Shown one piece after another: positions 1 to 11,466 of a stretch of DNA of 64,000 nt. The DNA comes from Taxillus chinensis (taxonomy: Eukaryota; Streptophyta; Magnoliopsida; Santalales; Loranthaceae), in assembly GCA_023512835.1 (NCBI GenBank), contig JAKCVP010000011.1:62001-126000 (forward strand). The letters are read 5' to 3'. Position numbers and translations under genes: made by a program. The first letter of the stretch is position 1. Every line of letters begins with the position of its first letter. The notes below the pieces were generated by a model. The model had not been told where the DNA came from. It saw only the letters and a program-made list of their open reading frames with translations, and made no database searches.

Positions 1-715
1 TCTCTACAGTGTCGCAGTAGCGCCGAACGGGGCCTTTGCTGCGGTAGGCGGAGCAGATGGTCATATCCGGGTAGTAGGGTTACCGCGGCTTTCTTCCGGC
101 GATGATCAGTCCGCGACGACGGGCATCAAGGGCGGCGCTGGTGCAAAGAGCAAGGCAGGTGGCGGCAGACAGGCACCCGGTCCTAAGGGCACAGAGGCCA
201 GCGCCGGGCAAGCAGGCGCTATTCTTGCATCCCTCCAAACCCAGCGGGACAGCGTTGAGAGCATAGCTTTTGCCCCATCACCACTAACGTTGATGGCTGC
301 GGCAAGCGTTGATGGGAGCCTTGCGCTTTACGACACTGCGCGTCGTTTCGCCGTCCGGCGGCACATCAGAGACGCACACGATGGAGAGGCGGTCGTCAAG
401 GTTGAATTTTTGAAGAGCGAAGGCGATGAAAAATGGATAGTCACTTCGGCAGGTCTTGACGGTGTCGTCCGACGGTGGGATACTCGAGGAGCTGCTGTTC
501 CGGTGGCGCCTGTCGCTGGTGGTGCTGGCCCTTCGAGTGCCATGGGCACGCAAGGCCAAAGTGGGCAGGCTCAGGGTATGATCGGGGAATGGAAAGGCCA
601 CCGTGGCGGAGGCGAGGGCGGAGGCATCATGGGGTTCGTGCAAGAGGATCCCCGGACGGTCATAACCGCTGGTGACGATGGTGTCGCTCTGGTCTTCAAC
701 ATGCTGAAACATTAG
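1..715 (+). CDS. sqt1: WD40-repeat ribosome-assembly chaperone, Sqt1-like (5' end cut off)
   Basis: The reading frame is open from base 2 to the stop at 713-715, so this is the C-terminal 237 residues of a longer protein. It contains the last WD40 blades: 'SVDGSLALYDTARRFAVRR', 'TSAGLDGVVRRWDTRG' and a closing 'TAGDDGVALVFN'. A Gly/Ala/Lys-rich insert of about 40 residues lies between two blades. The 'GEWKGHRGGGEGGG' stretch and the blade order match fungal Sqt1, the chaperone that loads ribosomal protein uL16 (Rpl10) onto 60S subunits; that function is family knowledge. AAMP-type WD40 proteins are the alternative. It is convergent with the next gene, with only 47 bp between the two stops. 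Confidence 0.72.
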   Translation, partial: LYSVAVAPNGAFAAVGGADGHIRVVGLPRLSSGDDQSATTGIKGGAGAKSKAGGGRQAPGPKGTEASAGQAGAILASLQTQRDSVESIAFAPSPLTLMAAASVDGSLALYDTARRFAVRRHIRDAHDGEAVVKVEFLKSEGDEKWIVTSAGLDGVVRRWDTRGAAVPVAPVAGGAGPSSAMGTQGQSGQAQGMIGEWKGHRGGGEGGGIMGFVQEDPRTVITAGDDGVALVFNMLKH

Positions 716-762
716 AGATGCTGCGATGGAAAGAAGTCCCGATAAGATGGTCGCCATTCGCA

Positions 763-1701
763 TCATGAGCCTTTTGTGTCTTGTCGTGCTGCGGTAGCGG
801 TGTTCTCCCACCTCCAGCCTGGCGTCCACCAACTCCAAATATTGAGACCCCATTTTTCCCCTTCTTCGACCGGTAGCCCAGCATGAAAGCTCTCCTCGAC
901 CAGGCTCTTGTCGGTGGACCGGAAGTTCTCCCAGAAGACGGCGTTTCCCTTGAGCGCTTTGAAAGTGACACCCTCGTGCACCTTGCGAAACGCCTCGTCA
1001 CACTCAATGAATCGACACCATTGGATTTCTGCGGTCGGTGGCGGCATGGCTACGCGTGGAAAATTGGTACCTCCGCCCTTCACACCGCTTTCTTCGCCTT
1101 GAAGATAGACCATGAAGGACGATTGACGTCCACCCACTTCTGTTCTTCCACGACCGGGGGCTGCCCAATCGAAATGATGTGAATAGTGCCCGTAGGGTGC
1201 GACATACTTTTGCGCCCAGAGTTGCTCCAGATGAATATCCTTGGGCCAGCCCTGGAAGGACAGTGCACGTCTTGCGATGCAATTTGAGAGCTTGTGGGAG
1301 GGCGACAAGGGAGATGTGGTGCTATTCCTCACGTTGGAGTCGACCTGGACAGAGCTACCGCCGGTTCCGACGTAAGCAGCCGCCAGGGATGCTTCGGTCT
1401 CTGACATTATAGTGTCTGCTTCATCCGAAGTAAGCAGACCCTCAAGGTAGATGATCAGGGGATCTCGAGAGAAGAGGTAGGTTTTGTACACCGGCTCAGG
1501 GCATGTCGTGGTCCAGTCAGGTCGAATAAAATGGCTTGGGTCAATCGCAAGCGTATGATTCTTCGGGCTATCCAAAGCTTCTGCTTGACTGGATGTGGAC
1601 ATGAACGTGGAGAGCAGGGGGTCAAGACCCGGAGCTCCGAGCAGGACATATCCAAGAATCACAGGTATTACATACCCAGGTGTAAGAATCTCTGATGCCA
1701 T
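763..1701 (-). CDS. Prolyl 4-hydroxylase-like 2OG-Fe(II) dioxygenase
   Basis: A single-exon gene of 312 residues. A hydrophobic N-terminal segment (about residues 10-30) suggests a signal anchor into the ER. The C-terminal half is a P4Hc fold: the iron ligands H176-x-D178 lie in 'HYSHHFDW', the distal His273 lies in 'FHAGLPV', and Lys283, ten residues later, is the expected 2-oxoglutarate-binding residue. All catalytic positions are therefore intact. The family hydroxylates prolines using O2, Fe(II) and 2-oxoglutarate; the substrate here is unknown. The start ATG at 1701 gives a full-length domain. It is divergent from sda1, with 267 bp between the two starts. Confidence 0.88.
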   Translation of the reverse strand: MASEILTPGYVIPVILGYVLLGAPGLDPLLSTFMSTSSQAEALDSPKNHTLAIDPSHFIRPDWTTTCPEPVYKTYLFSRDPLIIYLEGLLTSDEADTIMSETEASLAAAYVGTGGSSVQVDSNVRNSTTSPLSPSHKLSNCIARRALSFQGWPKDIHLEQLWAQKYVAPYGHYSHHFDWAAPGRGRTEVGGRQSSFMVYLQGEESGVKGGGTNFPRVAMPPPTAEIQWCRFIECDEAFRKVHEGVTFKALKGNAVFWENFRSTDKSLVEESFHAGLPVEEGEKWGLNIWSWWTPGWRWENTATAARQDTKGS

Positions 1702-1968
1702 TCTAGATTAGAATGCTGAATAGATTACGCTAGATGTACAGGAATCGCATACATATTTGAGCACGCATGTTGAACATGAAGACGGACTTGTCGTCTCATG
1801 CGACGACGCCCTCCTCGCCGCTAGCCCGTAAGATCTGCATTAGTCAGCAATCGATAAGAGCCGCCGCAGGAAAACTTTCTGAGGCCGCAAAGCCAGCCGT
1901 GCCATTCACGCCGGCTCACACTTTAGGGCCCAGCATTCAAAGCCGTATCTGGCAGCAAGATTGCAACA

Positions 1969-4407
1969 ATGGGTAAAAGAAAATTGGGCGCATTGGAGAA
2001 GGTGGATGCAGACCTGTTCGTGGAATATTCTCGAGTAGCAATACAACATGACTTACCCAGCACAGGCCAAACCTCCAACACAAGCTCCGAAAAGATCCAC
2101 CGTACGTTCAGATCCCAGACTGCCGGCATGCGGACCCAGTCACTGACTGCAATACAGATCATATGAATCAGAATTTCGCGCACAATATGAGCAATATGAC
2201 TCCTTCCGCCAACTGGTCATGCAAGCGCCTGCCTCCGCACCGAGCAACGATGTCGTTTCTCTTCGAGATCTCATAGATTTCATTTCTCACGTCGCCGCGT
2301 GCTATCCTCATATTACAAAAAACTTCCCTCAACAATTGATTGATTTGCTCCTGCAGCATCATGAGAGCCTCGAGTCTGAGCTGCGCGAGAAGACAGTCGG
2401 CGCTCTAGTGCTCTTGCGAAAGAACAAAGTCATCGATTCGCCTACGTATGTTGAATTTGCTGTGTGCAAGATGTCGCAATTGCTAATGTGGGATGAAGGC
2501 TCTTGAACGCCCTGTTCCCACTCCTCACCAGCACCCCGAGCAAGTCGCTTCGATCGCTCCTCTATCAAAAGATCATATCAGACATTCGCAGCTCAAACGC
2601 AAAAGCAACAAATCACAAGCTCAACCGCACGCTACAGACTGTGCTGTTTAATCTTGTGACCACCGATCGTGACTCGGCCAAAGGCATATGGGCAGTGCGC
2701 ATCACACGCGAACTATGGCGCAGACAAGTCTGGACCGACGCAAAGGCAGTAGAGATCATGAAAGAGGCTGCGCTATGCGAAAATACGAAGGTCATTGTCG
2801 GTGGTGTGAATTTCTTCCTAGGGGGCGATAAAGAGCGAGAGGAATTGGCAGAGGCGGGCGGGAACTCGAGCGACGAGGAAGCTATCGATATGGGCAAGCT
2901 TAAGCATCAATTTGGGATCAACAAGAAGACTGGCAAAGCTGCGAAGCAGCTGAGAAATGCCGCCTCGACCGCGAAAAGAAAGGAGCGGAAGAAGAACGCA
3001 CCTCATCCTCTCAACTTTTCGGCACTCCATCTCCTGCACGATCCGCAAGGCTTTGCGGAGCTACTGTTCTCCCGACACCTTCAGAGTACTAAGAGCAAAC
3101 TAAACCTTGAGCAAAAGCTGATGGTTCTACAGCTAGTGTCTCGATTGGTTGGTCTGCACAAGCTCACCATCCTGACATTATATTCGTATTTCCTCAAGTA
3201 CTTGACACCAAAGCAAGCGTCAGTCACAAGTTTCTTAGCTTCATTGGCCCAATCAACACACGACCTGGTTCCGCCCGACGTCCTGGAGCCGATCGTGCAG
3301 AAGATTGCAAACGAATTCGTCTCCGAGGCTGCGGCGGGCCAAGTTGCCTCAGCTGGATTGAACGCCATCAGAGAGATCTGCCTGCGACAGCCGCTTGCCA
3401 TGAACGACACACTCTTGCAAGATCTGGTGCAGTACAGGAAGAGTAAAGACAAGAGCGTCATGATGGCTGCAAAGGGCTTGCTCAGTCTTTACCGTGAAGC
3501 AGCGCCTGACTTGCTGAAGAAGCGCGATCGCGGAAAAGAAGCCGCTCTGAAGATCAGAAGTGGCGAACTTCAAACCAGGCGGTTTGGTGAGCAGGAGCTC
3601 GGCCGCATCGAGGGTCTCGAGTTACTCGAGGAGTGGAAGGACCAGGAAAGAAGACGAAAGCTCGAGGAAGCTGGCAAAGACCCCAATGATCCTGACGCTC
3701 AGCTCGATGACGAGGAGGAAGAGGCAGAGGGCTGGAAGAACTGGGATGCTGAGTCCGATTCCGATGATGATGAGACGGGCTGGATCAACGTCTCGAGTGA
3801 CGGTGAAGATATTGAGATCAGTGACTCGGAGGATGAAAAGCCTGCAGTCAAGAAACAGAAGAAGGAGAAGGGAGACGAAGAAACAGCATCGACGAAAGAG
3901 AGCAAAGCTGCCGCCGTTGATGAAAAGACTGAAGAAGCTGCGACCATTGACGAGCTCAACCGCCTGGCAACCACGCGGATCCTTACTCCCGCGGACCTGG
4001 CCAAGCTCAACGAGCTACGACAATCTGCGGCCGTGCAGCGCCTGATGCCCAATCAACGTCGACGTCGCCAAGAGCTTATCCAGCGTCATGTCGACGACGG
4101 TATCACTGCTGAAGACCTTGAAGGAATCTCCAAACTCCACGCCAAAGCAACAAAGGAAGAGAAATACGCTGCTGCCAAGGCTGACAAGGAGGGACAGGAT
4201 CACCGAGGTGCGACGGCAAAGAGAAAGGAGAAGAGGATGGATGCCGGTAAAAGTACAACGAATAAGGAGAAGGCACGCAAGAAAAACATGATGATGACGA
4301 TTGGAAAGGCAAGAGGAAAGAACAAGCGCTCGCTCAAAGAAGTCAGCAAGACCTTGAAGGGTCATGTACAGAGGCAGAAGAGAGGCGGCCGTAGAGGAAA
4401 CAACTAG
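1969..4407 (+). CDS. sda1: SDA1, nuclear 60S ribosomal subunit biogenesis protein
   Basis: Four exons: 1969-2015, 2066-2101, 2158-2445 and 2499-4407, encoding 759 residues. The first three exons are short and were placed because they restore the conserved SDA1 N-terminus (MGKRKLGALEKVDADL, then PNLQHKLRKDP, then SYESEFRAQYEQYDSFRQL). Introns are 50, 56 and 53 nt with GT..AG ends. The N-terminal half is helical and HEAT-like; residues from about 440 are acidic (D/E runs); the C-terminus is strongly basic with many K/R clusters, as expected of a nucleolar protein. Family knowledge: SDA1 is required for 60S maturation and export. A reading frame beginning at 2503 is only its last exon. Confidence 0.95.
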
Positions 4408-4891
4408 ACTCTAGTGGTCTTTTGTAAGACATGATGAATAACGACCAGCTTTTGTAATGCTCAGAGGTCTGTCTACGACACACACGACATTTTTGCGTCT
4501 TGGCTGCGAGACGCGCTTCGAGACTCTCATGGTCTGGTGACCGAGAGAATGATTGCAATTCACGCGCGATGTAGAATCCTATTAGGCAGAGCATCACTGT
4601 CCGTCAGAGCAGTGACTTGGATGATATGGAATCCTCGAAAACCCGGTCGCATACAGTTTGACCGACTCAGGCTAGTCTCTTTGCCGTAATAATTTTTTCA
4701 GATTCCCGACCTCACTCTGCATTTCTGACGCATGCGCCCGCTCTGAGAGCACACATATATATATGATCGCGCCACGCTCGCTAAGACTAGCGACAAGCAC
4801 CAAGACTCGCAATAGTCCCTTCACTCTAGTTTCAGCTGTTTCAATCATCCGAGTGACCCGTCCAACCTGCCCTCGTGCAACCATTTACAAC
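4408..4891. other. Spacer between sda1 and dus1 with a TATA-like run
   Basis: No gene is seen. An alternating TA run at about 4751-4762 lies roughly 130 bp before the dus1 ATG and may act as its TATA element. The frame of dus1 is open from 4763, but the ATG at 4892 sits in a better context. Confidence 0.5.
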
Positions 4892-6667
4892 ATGGCTGCC
4901 GCGCCAGACTCGCCTCCTGCCGCACCACCCGTATCACTCTCGCCAGCCGCACAAGCACAATCGCAATCGATATCAACATCAACATCGAATCCCCTTCTAA
5001 CGCCGGCCTATAATGCGCCGCCCTCCGCTCCAGAGATGCAGCCCCACGGCACCCCCAAGCACAAGAAACTCCATGGCCGCGCATTCTACACATCTCTAAA
5101 CTCACCCCGCTACATCCTCGCGCCCATGGTCGATCAATCCGAATTCGCATGGCGCCTGCTCTCGCGCGATTTTATGCCCCTTGAGCTACGGCGCTCGCTG
5201 ATTTGCTACAGCCCTATGCTCCACGCGCGACTCTTCGCCAGCACACCTGGGTATCGCGCCAACTCCTTCGAACCCATCCAGAGCGGTCTACCCGCCCAGG
5301 CACAAGAGTCCGGGGAGGCATGGGTGGCAAAACCCGAGCGCGATGAAGACTGGCTTCGAGACGGCAACCCCGCGCTCGATCGACCTCTCTTTGTGCAATT
5401 TTGCGCCAATAAACCTGCGGAACTGCTCGAGGCGGCGCGACATGTTGCGCCGTACGTGGATGCCGTGGATTTGAACCTGGGCTGTCCGCAGGGAATTGCG
5501 AAAAAGGGACATTATGGCGCTTTTCTGCAGGAGGAGCCCGACTTGATTTATGAGATGATTAACTTGCTGCATCGCGAGCTGCCGGTGCCTGTTACGGCGA
5601 AGATGCGCATTCTCGAGACCAAGGAGGCCACGCTTGCGTATGCGCGAAAGCTACTCGAGGCGGGCGCGAGTATCATTACTGTTCACGGCCGGCGGCGAGA
5701 GCAAAAGGGGCATCTGACGGGCGTGGCGGATTGGAAGTTCATTCGGTATCTTCGGGATAATCTACCCAGTGGCACGGTCATCTTTGCGAATGGGAATTGT
5801 TTGCGCCATGAGGATCTGGCTGAGTGTTTGGCAGCTACGGGCGCAGATGCAGTCATGAGCGCCGAGGGAAATCTCTATGATCCTGCTATTTTTGCTGGAC
5901 CGCCCGCTGAATCAGACGTGGTCAACAGAGAGTATTGGACAGGGAAAGATGGCAAAGGTGGATACAGGATGGATGCTGTTCTCCGTCGGTATCTGGATAT
6001 TTTGTGGCGACATGTGCTTCGTCGAAGCCCACCTGCCCGCGAACCGCTCTGGGTTCCTGGTGCACCTTTGCCAGCATGGTTCATAGAGGAAGAGAATGCA
6101 GACACAGAGCCACCTGCGAAACGACAGAAGACGGAGGCAAAGGGTGGACGGAAATCACAAGGACCGAATATTAGTGCCATACAGCCACACTTGTTCCATT
6201 TCTTGCGTCCGCTGGTGACCGAGAAGACACACATACGGGATCGGCTTGCAAAGGCCCGCACAGGGGACCTAGAGGGATACGAGGAAATCCTGCGCATGGT
6301 CGAGAAGGTGACGATAGAAGGGTTGCAGGAGTACGATAGCACCAAGACGACAGAGACCGATGGTCGTGAAGGAGAAGCATCAGGTTTGGACACGAATATC
6401 GAGGAGAGCTCTCTTGCTGCTGTAGAGAGATGCAAGAGGCCTTGGTTCATATGTCAGCCTCACGTGCGCCCCTTACCAAAGGAGGCGCTGGAGAAGGGCG
6501 CACTCACTATGAGCAAGAAGGACAGAAAAAAGCTGATGGCGGAGAAAGAGGCTGCAGACGTTGTTGGTGTCGCCGCTGATGGAAAGATCGGCGTTGAAAT
6601 CGAAGGCGGCGAGAGGGAGAAGGGGGAGCCAGTCGAGGTCGCTAAGGAGGGACTCGTTTGTGGGTGA
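4892..6667 (+). CDS. dus1: tRNA-dihydrouridine(16/17) synthase, Dus1
   Basis: A single-exon gene of 591 residues. The Dus TIM barrel begins at 'SPRYILAPMVDQSEFAWR', where FMN binds. It continues with 'DLNLGCPQGIAKKGHYGAF', whose Cys198 is the catalytic acid, 'TVHGRRREQKG', and 'FANGNCLRHEDL', with the phosphate-binding end near 'VMSAEGNLYDP'. This signature belongs to the Dus1 class, which reduces U16/U17 in the tRNA D-loop using NADPH. About 240 C-terminal residues are lysine/glutamate-rich and poorly conserved. The frame also holds an ATG at 4763, but the Ala/Pro/Ser-rich start at 4892 has the better context (ACAACATGG). Confidence 0.94.
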   Translation: MAAAPDSPPAAPPVSLSPAAQAQSQSISTSTSNPLLTPAYNAPPSAPEMQPHGTPKHKKLHGRAFYTSLNSPRYILAPMVDQSEFAWRLLSRDFMPLELRRSLICYSPMLHARLFASTPGYRANSFEPIQSGLPAQAQESGEAWVAKPERDEDWLRDGNPALDRPLFVQFCANKPAELLEAARHVAPYVDAVDLNLGCPQGIAKKGHYGAFLQEEPDLIYEMINLLHRELPVPVTAKMRILETKEATLAYARKLLEAGASIITVHGRRREQKGHLTGVADWKFIRYLRDNLPSGTVIFANGNCLRHEDLAECLAATGADAVMSAEGNLYDPAIFAGPPAESDVVNREYWTGKDGKGGYRMDAVLRRYLDILWRHVLRRSPPAREPLWVPGAPLPAWFIEEENADTEPPAKRQKTEAKGGRKSQGPNISAIQPHLFHFLRPLVTEKTHIRDRLAKARTGDLEGYEEILRMVEKVTIEGLQEYDSTKTTETDGREGEASGLDTNIEESSLAAVERCKRPWFICQPHVRPLPKEALEKGALTMSKKDRKKLMAEKEAADVVGVAADGKIGVEIEGGEREKGEPVEVAKEGLVCG

Positions 6668-7066
6668 ACATAGACAGGTGATGAGCGAAAGAAGATCTGG
6701 GCCCGGCGCATTCATCTACAGAGGCATAGCTGAGCCACCAGAATTGATACCACAGTTGACAATAGCACAGCTACTCGCTCAAGATCTGCATGGAGAGCCT
6801 CACCCTCTTGCTGACGGGACATGCTTTCATAAAGTAGAGGAAAGGTCTTCAGGATTCTAGTGATCTACCCCATCCGCCGTCATTCGGCATTGCACCGACT
6901 TGCTCCAAGCTCAGTCCTTAGGCCAGGCTCCTGGCATCCGCTCATCAAGCCCGGAGTTCCTGTAGTCTGAGTCTGAGTCTTCATCTGGATCTTCGTCAAT
7001 GTCGACGACCCTGTACTCCCGCAGCTTCGCAACAATTTGCCCGGAGGATCGCAAAGCGATCGCATC
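6668..7066. other. Spacer between convergent genes
   Basis: This is the shared 3' region of dus1 and the ankyrin gene. I see no supported gene, RNA or repeat in it. Confidence 0.5.
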
Positions 7067-9020
7067 TTAAACTTCTTCCCAACATCGTAACCTTTCTTCA
7101 GACAGGGATTCACTGTCCCACAGTTGGAGATCGGCAAGAGGCGCGTCAAAGTCGGGACAATAGTCTTCGTGACGTGGATCGAAGAATTTGGGCCACTTGA
7201 GCGATTCGTGACCTGCCATGAGCTTCATACTCTTAGCGTCGCTATGCAAGCACATGGTGTATAATATGATCTCAAGATACACTCCATAAGAATGATCTTC
7301 ATCGGCAAGTCTGGGAAGTATATTGAGCAGAGATTCCTTCGTATCATAGTCTATGCGACAAGAAAGGCTGTCGCAGACATGCCCCAACCTCACCTCCGCT
7401 CCGGCACCTACCAAAACCCTGACGGCTTTGTCGTCTCCTTTCATGGTGTGATAAGATAGAGCATCATGACCGCGAAAATCTTCAGCCCGTACGTCAGCCC
7501 CTGCTTTGATGAGCACTCGAGTCGCCTCTACATTTTTTGCATCCATGAGAGCCGTTTTTCCAAAATTTCCTTTTCCGTTGACATTCGCTCCATGTTTCAG
7601 AAGGAGTTCAACCATGCGTGTGTCTCCGTTCCAAGCAGCATTGTTGAGCGGCAAGTTGTCACCTGCTTGAGGGTCGGCACGACTCTCTAACAAAGCCTGA
7701 ACACACTTCCGACTGCCGTATTTCGTAGCGAGGGACAATGCATTATTCCCATCAAAGTCCAGATGATCAATCTCCAAAGTAGATCGTCGAAGTTCGTATT
7801 CAAGGTCTACAAGTGCCGCTGGCTTGCAAGATGCCGGCACTAGAACATGATTCAGCACAATGCGGTGTATCAGTGTCCAATTCATGGCATCCGCCAGATC
7901 TTCAAAAGCGACTAATTTTGCAGCTGCACTCATCTTGGCTGGCGTAGGATCAGACAAAGCGTTGTACCATACTGCACAACTCAATACGCTAGTTGTCCTT
8001 GTCAGTCTATGCTTGAGTCTAAATTCTTAACATAGCGTACTTTGAACCATCTAGCGCGGATAGAGGATCACATCCGTTCTGCACAGCGAAAAGGGCAATT
8101 TCTGAACAAGCACTTGAATCGGAGTTCTTCCGCAAGTGACAATACTAATGGCAGCATTAGTTGTAGCGCAAATACTCAACATTATGATTACTCGCGCGTA
8201 AAATGCCAGATCCACATTCATTATGATCATACAAAGATATTCTTCTCTCATATAGCATGCGCATGAAGGTGGAAAGGTCATCGCGTTCCAATATGGGTAC
8301 CAATTCCTCTTGCCAAAATTCCCACGGCCGGACATTTGGCACTTTCAGACCGAATTCCGGCATACCGTTTGCATTTGTGAAGGTTGCTTTCAAGATCCGG
8401 TTCCATTTACCAGTAGGCATTTTATATTCAATTGTACAAATTGATGTCGTTCGCTTGCAGGATTTCTCAGTACATTTCGGCGTCCAAATACCTACCGAAA
8501 GGAAGGAGAGACGACCGAATATTCTTTGCATTGCCCACGGAGTCATGAACTCTGATCGCTTGTGGCATACGCAGAGACACCGCCAGCTGCATTTTCTGAT
8601 TCTTCGCGTCTGCTGAAAAGCCTGAGAGACTTGAGTTACTCCGGGCTGAGGCTGGGAGACGGTCACCAATGAGCGGAACTCGGACTGGGGCTCAATGGGT
8701 GAAGATGAACCGGTGCCCGGGTGCGTGATAGATTTCGTCTCGTTAATGTAGAAGTTGATGGTCGAGTCCTGAAAATGACTACCATTGATGATGAGGCCGC
8801 TTTCGTTAGACATTGATTCAATAATGTTGGTGATCTCTGAAGACCGTGACGAAGCTGCGGCTAAGAGATCAGCGGCTGCATGGTCCAGACCAAGGGCTGT
8901 GAGGTCAGAAGATGGGACCGGTCGCATAGGCCCAAGCTTCCTTGGAGAAACATGATGCTGTGCCTGAGAGGTTTTGTCCAGCAAAGGAGAGTCCTCCGAG
9001 GCACTGATCTCCGAGGACAT
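7067..9020 (-). CDS. Ankyrin-repeat protein, possibly damaged
   Basis: Proposed exons are 9020-8181, 8144-8041 and 7988-7067, giving 621 residues. The N-terminal 100 residues are Ser/Thr-rich. A Cys-rich stretch (CSWRCLCVCHKR) then precedes a domain seen ahead of ankyrin repeats in many fungal proteins. At least four ankyrin repeats lie in the last exon (for example 'ALLESRADPQAGDNLPLNNA' and 'VELLLKHGANVNGKGNFGKT'). The 52-nt intron 8040-7989 has good GT..CTGAC..TAG signals. The other join, 8180-8145, is only 36 nt. Without it the same frame has a TAA and a TAG, so the gene either uses a very short intron or is broken. Role unknown; ankyrin repeats bind protein partners. Confidence 0.62.
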
Positions 9021-10254
9021 TTGCCTTTGTTAGATGATGACTGGGGCTTGTCCGCCTGGTCCGGCAAGGTTGAACAATGTCGCAGGGTTGGAACTCTTTC
9101 AACAGGGAGAAGAGGATGTGCTCCGCCGCTACGGTCGCTGCAACACTCTTGATGGGCTGGTGCCGGTATCAATGAAGGGGCGGTTGGTGAGGAATGAAGT
9201 CGATGTCGTTCAGCTGCACAATTGAGAAAGTAGAGGAAACAGGGAGAAAGAGAGGAAGGCTGCTTGAAACCACCTACATCCATCTAAGCGCCACTAATGA
9301 GATATCGGCGCTAAATGCAGCGCCTGTGGGGGTCTTGATTGGCAGCCTGCTTTGAGTGCCCACCAGAGATCTCGTCCTCGCCGCTAAGTGCGCAAGGTCG
9401 ACGCAAGTCACAGACAATCTTGGTTGCATCCCTCGTCTCTGCTTGAAAGTCGATTGCACTGGGTGCGGGACAGTTCATTCCGGAAACAAGATAGTTGGTA
9501 GCAGGGGGCGAAAAGGCACGAAGGATATAGACGTTAGCCCCCATTCACAACCTGCTCTAGGGCGATCGCCTTGTACCGCTGGTGCCTCCTTTAGTCAGTC
9601 GCCGACTGTTGCAAACAGCCATTCTTAGATAGGAGGGTCTTTCGCACAGGTTTGGCGCCATTCTGAGCCAAGAATGTTATACATGTTGCAAAGGATGCCT
9701 CCGCTAATCAAGCTCTTGATTCTCTGTTTCGTCGAGGAATTCTGGTCGTCCACGCAGTCACCGCTCAGTTGCTAGCCTGGCTTATAGTCAGTTACTATCC
9801 GCCCCACAGGGAACCGCTTCTCCTTCTTTGAGTCCATGTCGGTGTTCTGGACAAACTCCGGGCCAAGATGAGTATTATGGCAAGTTGGTGCAGGAAGATC
9901 TAGCCGCTGAAGCCAATTTGGTCGTCCAGCGGCACCATTGCTGTCGGTGTTTTGTTCACCTGCCTGAGCTATTGGTACTCGAAGAGCATTGCACCAAGCC
10001 ATCCTCGCTGCTGTCCCAGGCCTGTTCTTTCTGAGCGTCAGAGATCAGTGGTACTGGGCGCACTATTATATGAAAACGATGTTGAATTAGATTACAAGGA
10101 ACTCCCAGCGGTCCATACCAAGAGGCTTACATGGCGAGGTCAATCCCACAACTATACACAGGACTTTTCGCTGGAACCTCGAGGACCCAATCGGCAGCTA
10201 GTTGAGCCAGTCTCGACTCGACTAACGCCCAGCAAGAGCCTACTTCACTCTTCA
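9021..10254. other. Gene-free 1.2-kb stretch
   Basis: I see no coherent gene. Hydrophobic snippets near 9930-10020 on the plus strand fall in different frames and could be a decayed membrane protein, but nothing can be assigned. A long plus-strand frame at 9952-10719 is antisense to the oxygenase and is not believed. Confidence 0.4.
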
Positions 10255-11466
10255 CTAACGCGCGGCGATCGGCGGCATCGACTCTGTCCCCTTGGTACTG
10301 CTCCAATCTCCAACGCCCCGTCGGCCAAGGGCCCTACGCAAAGTCCACTCCTTCGCGCTAATAATCTCATCGTCACCATCGTAGTAGTTGTCCCTCGCCG
10401 CCCGTATCAGAGCACTGTCCTCAAGCGGACGCAGCAAAACAGGATCAGCAGGACGATTAAAGTAGACAAGCGACATACGAGTCATGCTCCCCTGTTCCTC
10501 GCCCGGCGGATTAACAACCCGATGTGTGTTACTGCGCAGAATTCCGCGCGTGAACTTGACCAGAGCATCACCGAGGTTGACGATACAATGACCGCGCAGA
10601 GGACGCACGTACAGCCACGCATCTGCATCTTCCTTGGCTCGGCCTGGAGGCAGGATCTGGAGACCGCCCAGGCGATTGAACAGGAGCGTTACGGATCCAA
10701 AGTCTGTGTGGGCACCTAGAGCCGTACGACGATCTTGCTCGGGCTGTGGTGGCGAGCGCACGAACCGAACTTGGTCTCCGCTTCGGTCTTGGAGCGAGTG
10801 GAGTGAGGTCAGGGTGTTCTTTGGTAGGTCGAGCCTGTCGTTGAGCAGATCCAAGATCTTAAGGACAATCGAGTGAGAGTCGTTTATGAAGGTGGCGAAT
10901 GAGGGCCGATGCTTGTCCATGCACGCTGGAGCAGGCAGAGGTTGACTCAAGCCGAGGATATCGTCTTTGCTCGTCTTCATGGGGGTGAGTATCTAGACAT
11001 GTTGACAAGCACACGCTGCTTACATTGTAAAATTCATTCCGGTCCTTTGTCCCTTGGGCATCGATGATACCACTCCCATACCCCTTGTACCCAAAGTAAG
11101 AGCCCTCGCTCTTGAAGTCATACTTTTGCTTCTCATCTACCGGCAAGGCGAAGAATTCGTCGGCCACATCAAACAGACCATAGGCATTGTCGAGGAAGCT
11201 CTGACCGTCGAAGTCTACCTGCTGGTCAGAGGGTCGGCAGTCAAGATAGAAGAAACCCAATTCGGTACTAGAATGCATCTATCAGTCTTGACTCCATCCT
11301 GTCGATCTTGGGTCAGGGCAGACCATGCTTTCCATAACCGCTCTACCTCGGGTGTGTCGCTCTGTAGGAGCTTGTCGAGGGACAGGCGCAGCAGTGGTGC
11401 TGTGGGCACATCCGCCGGGAATGCAGGAAGATCTGGGAAATCGAGCTCGTCGCCGGCCATATTCAC
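10255..11466 (-). CDS. 2OG-Fe(II) oxygenase, isopenicillin-N-synthase-like
   Basis: Three exons: 11466-11324, 11267-11024 and 10974-10255, encoding 368 residues; introns are 56 and 49 nt. The first join restores the N-terminal DIOX_N motif 'WKACTELGFFYLD', and the second restores 'NEFYNTSKDDILGL'. The catalytic core has the iron ligands H-x-D in 'GAHTDFGSVTLL', a distal His in 'SNTHRVVNPPG', and the R-x-S 2-oxoglutarate contact in 'TRMSLVYF'. The enzyme should therefore be active. Family members work in secondary metabolism and many other oxidations; no biosynthetic cluster surrounds this gene, so the substrate is unknown. Confidence 0.88.

Noticed and set aside
2503..4407. An apparent separate gene starting at TTG 2503
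   Set aside because: It is exon 4 of sda1; three upstream exons restore the conserved N-terminus.
9952..10719. A 255-codon plus-strand frame
   Set aside because: Its second half is antisense to the 2OG oxygenase, which is well supported, and its first half has no domain. Hydrophobic pieces near 9930-10020 are in several frames, so at best decayed.
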